A stretch of 64,000 bases of DNA. Source: Bradyrhizobium sp. B124 (GTDB lineage Bacteria > Pseudomonadota > Alphaproteobacteria > Rhizobiales > Xanthobacteraceae). Positions within the stretch are counted from its first letter, which is position 1. Each line of letters starts with the position of its first letter. The translations under genes were made by a program, and so were the position numbers. The notes beneath the pieces were generated by a model. The model did not search any database. It saw nothing but the letters and a program-made list of their open reading frames with translations, and was not told the DNA's origin. Below are positions 62,811-64,000 of this stretch, piece after piece. The DNA is taken from contig NZ_CP152413.1 in assembly GCF_038967635.1 (NCBI RefSeq), positions 3,038,001 to 3,102,000 of the forward strand, given 5' to 3'.

Positions 62811-63188
62811 ATGATCAGAGCCTTTCTCGCCGTTGTGATCCTGATGTCGGCATGCCTCGCGACGCCCGCCCGCGCGCAGGACGCGGCTGCGCCGTTCGAC
62901 GGCGACCTGCAGCGGCTCGCCGAGATCCTCGGCGCCCTGCACTACCTGCGCGGCATCTGCGGCTCCAACGAGGGCGCCAAATGGCGCAACGAGATGCAGG
63001 CGCTGATCGACGCCGAAACCCCCTCCGGCGACCGCCGCGCCCGCATGGTCGCGGGCTTCAACCGCGGCTACAACGGCTTCCAGCAGACCTACCGGACCTG
63101 CACCCCCGCGGCCTCCGTGGCGATCCGCCGCTACATCGAGGAAGGCTCGAAGATCTCGCGCGACCTGACGGCCCGCTATGCCAACTGA
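62811..63188 (+). CDS. TIGR02301-type periplasmic protein
   Basis: 125 residues from ATG 62811 (MIRAFLAVVILMSACLATPA). A signal peptide is followed by LAEILGALHYLRGICGSNEG, KWRNEMQALIDAE and GYNGFQQTYRTC, the pattern of TIGR02301, an alphaproteobacterial periplasmic family of unknown function with two conserved Cys. It overlaps the Gph-like gene by 11 bases. Confidence 0.85.
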   Translation: MIRAFLAVVILMSACLATPARAQDAAAPFDGDLQRLAEILGALHYLRGICGSNEGAKWRNEMQALIDAETPSGDRRARMVAGFNRGYNGFQQTYRTCTPAASVAIRRYIEEGSKISRDLTARYAN

Positions 63189-63834
63189 CCGCGCGATCTT
63201 CTTCGACCTCGACGGCACCCTGACCGACCCGAAGCCCGGCATCACCGGCTCGATCCAGTATGCGCTGGGCAAGCTCGGCCGCCCGGTTCCCACGCAGGAC
63301 GAACTGACCTGGTGCATCGGGCCGCCGCTGCGGGCGAGCTTTGCGATGCTGCTTGGCGGCGAGGAGCTCGCCGACCGCGCCGTCGAGCTCTATCGCGAGC
63401 GGTTCGGCGATGTCGGGCTGTTCGAGAACAGCGTCTATCCCGATATCGCTGATGTGCTGGCGGAGCTGCGGCAGGCGCCGGGGCGCATCTACGTTGCGAC
63501 CTCGAAGCCGCATGCGTTCGCGACGCGGATCGTCGCGCATTTCGGCCTCAGCCGGTATTTCGACCACGTGTTCGGCTCCGAGCTCGACGGAACCCGGGTC
63601 AACAAGGTCGACCTGCTGGCCTATGCACTGGCGCAGACCGGGGCCGACCCGGGCAAGGCCCTGATGATCGGCGACCGCAGTCACGACGTTGTCGGAGCGA
63701 ATCGCAACGGCATCCGCGCGATCGGCGTCACCTATGGCTACGGCACGCCGGAGGAACTGATCGAGGCCGGCGCCAGCCATCTGTGCGCCTCGCCGCGCGC
63801 CGTGCTGGACCATATCCACAGCTCATTTGGCTGA
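63178..63834 (+). CDS. gph: HAD-superfamily phosphatase, Gph/phosphoglycolate phosphatase-like
   Basis: 218 residues. HAD motif I FFDLDGTLTD (nucleophile Asp plus acid-base Asp), motif II VATSKPHAF, motif III K in GTRVNKVDLL, motif IV MIGDRSHDVVGANRNG. Class IA cap domain follows motif I. Likely dephosphorylates 2-phosphoglycolate or a similar small metabolite; substrate not certain. Starts inside the preceding gene, so co-translation is likely. Confidence 0.88.
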   Translation: MPTDRAIFFDLDGTLTDPKPGITGSIQYALGKLGRPVPTQDELTWCIGPPLRASFAMLLGGEELADRAVELYRERFGDVGLFENSVYPDIADVLAELRQAPGRIYVATSKPHAFATRIVAHFGLSRYFDHVFGSELDGTRVNKVDLLAYALAQTGADPGKALMIGDRSHDVVGANRNGIRAIGVTYGYGTPEELIEAGASHLCASPRAVLDHIHSSFG

Positions 63835-63919
63835 TCGCGGCGGCGCTATCCGGAATTCCCCTTTAAATGCCGTGACGGGCGTTAACCTTTTCGAAAGATG
63901 TGGGCTAGGCGGTACCCGC

Positions 63920-64000
63920 ATGCGTGATAAATCTCGCGCGTCGCAGTGGTTCGCTCCTCGGACCGCGCGCATTCATTTTGCAGAGTTTCATGCGCCATCC
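63920..64000 (+). CDS. Possible start of a gene running off the right edge
   Basis: Only 27 codons are visible: MRDKSRASQWFAPRTARIHF, then AEFHAPS. The frame is open to the edge. Not recognisable. GTTAACCTTTTCG upstream could be part of a promoter. It may equally be a chance open frame. Confidence 0.3.
   Translation, partial: MRDKSRASQWFAPRTARIHFAEFHAPS

Overview
This is a GC-rich alphaproteobacterial chromosome segment, most likely from the Bradyrhizobium/Rhodopseudomonas group (Nitrobacteraceae). The reasons are a Rhodobacter-type phospholipid N-methyltransferase, many small secreted proteins of the type I associate with Bradyrhizobium, an IS5/IS1031-type element, and at least seven families of short palindromic intergenic repeats. 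I see no tRNA, rRNA, CRISPR array, prophage or replication origin. Most genes look chromosomal and housekeeping or envelope-related. Small accessory signs are one IS, one AT-richer orphan gene (54254-54556) and one frameshifted gene (11857-12197). || Layout. 1-5442: N-terminal part of a serralysin-type zinc protease (reverse, running off the left edge), a GNAT acetyltransferase, a small unknown gene, and a reverse-strand 890-residue fusion of a Baeyer-Villiger monooxygenase with an HSL-type alpha/beta hydrolase. 5641-6690: a complete IS5-family element inserted in a palindromic repeat with a 3-bp target duplication. 6702-9695: SDR-like protein with a non-canonical active site, a DoxX/DUF4267 membrane pair divergent from a TetR regulator, a 64-residue gene and a single-domain response regulator. 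9816-18320: envelope block with an extensin-like lipoprotein, a 31-residue membrane protein, a frameshifted secreted protein, two head-to-head DUF2147 paralogues with proline-rich linkers, a membrane AraC regulator, YciB, a small Cys-containing secreted protein and a FecR-domain protein. || 18443-23029: methyltransferase, DUF4242 protein divergent from a CadC-like regulator, and a Nudix protein. 23164-28692: a probable membrane-lipid locus with a phosphatidylserine-decarboxylase-family protein, a class III aminotransferase whose start codon overlaps that of the decarboxylase, a His-rich membrane protein, a PmtA-like methyltransferase and a GT4 glycosyltransferase. 28831-36843: TAXI binding protein, TauE/SafE exporter, acyltransferase, L,D-transpeptidase, DUF4403 protein, orphan LivK-like binding protein and a 50-residue protein behind a Fur-like palindrome. 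37003-47762: small secreted protein, a HlyD - fused double ABC-2 permease - HlyD operon with no ATPase, a GlpQ-like phosphodiesterase, two PRC-barrel proteins, an OmpR/EnvZ-type two-component system and a small zinc-ribbon protein. || 48125-53840: lytic transglycosylase, then a thiamine operon thiO-thiS-thiG-thiE-thiC under a TPP riboswitch, with repeats inserted between thiS/thiG and thiE/thiC. 54254-64000: orphan membrane protein, VOC protein, a second (unfused) Baeyer-Villiger monooxygenase, a Nudix protein, a Mug-like glycosylase lacking the usual catalytic Asn, a YeeE/YedE pair with RidA, an SRAP protein, another Nudix protein, a TIGR02301 protein and a Gph-like phosphatase. || Candidates for undescribed biology, in my order: the monooxygenase-hydrolase fusion with a substituted fingerprint His; the 23-29 kb lipid-head-group locus; the double permease with two adaptors and no ATPase; the Mug-like protein without its Asn; and the ACGAAAC repeat promoter shared by two envelope genes 16 kb apart.
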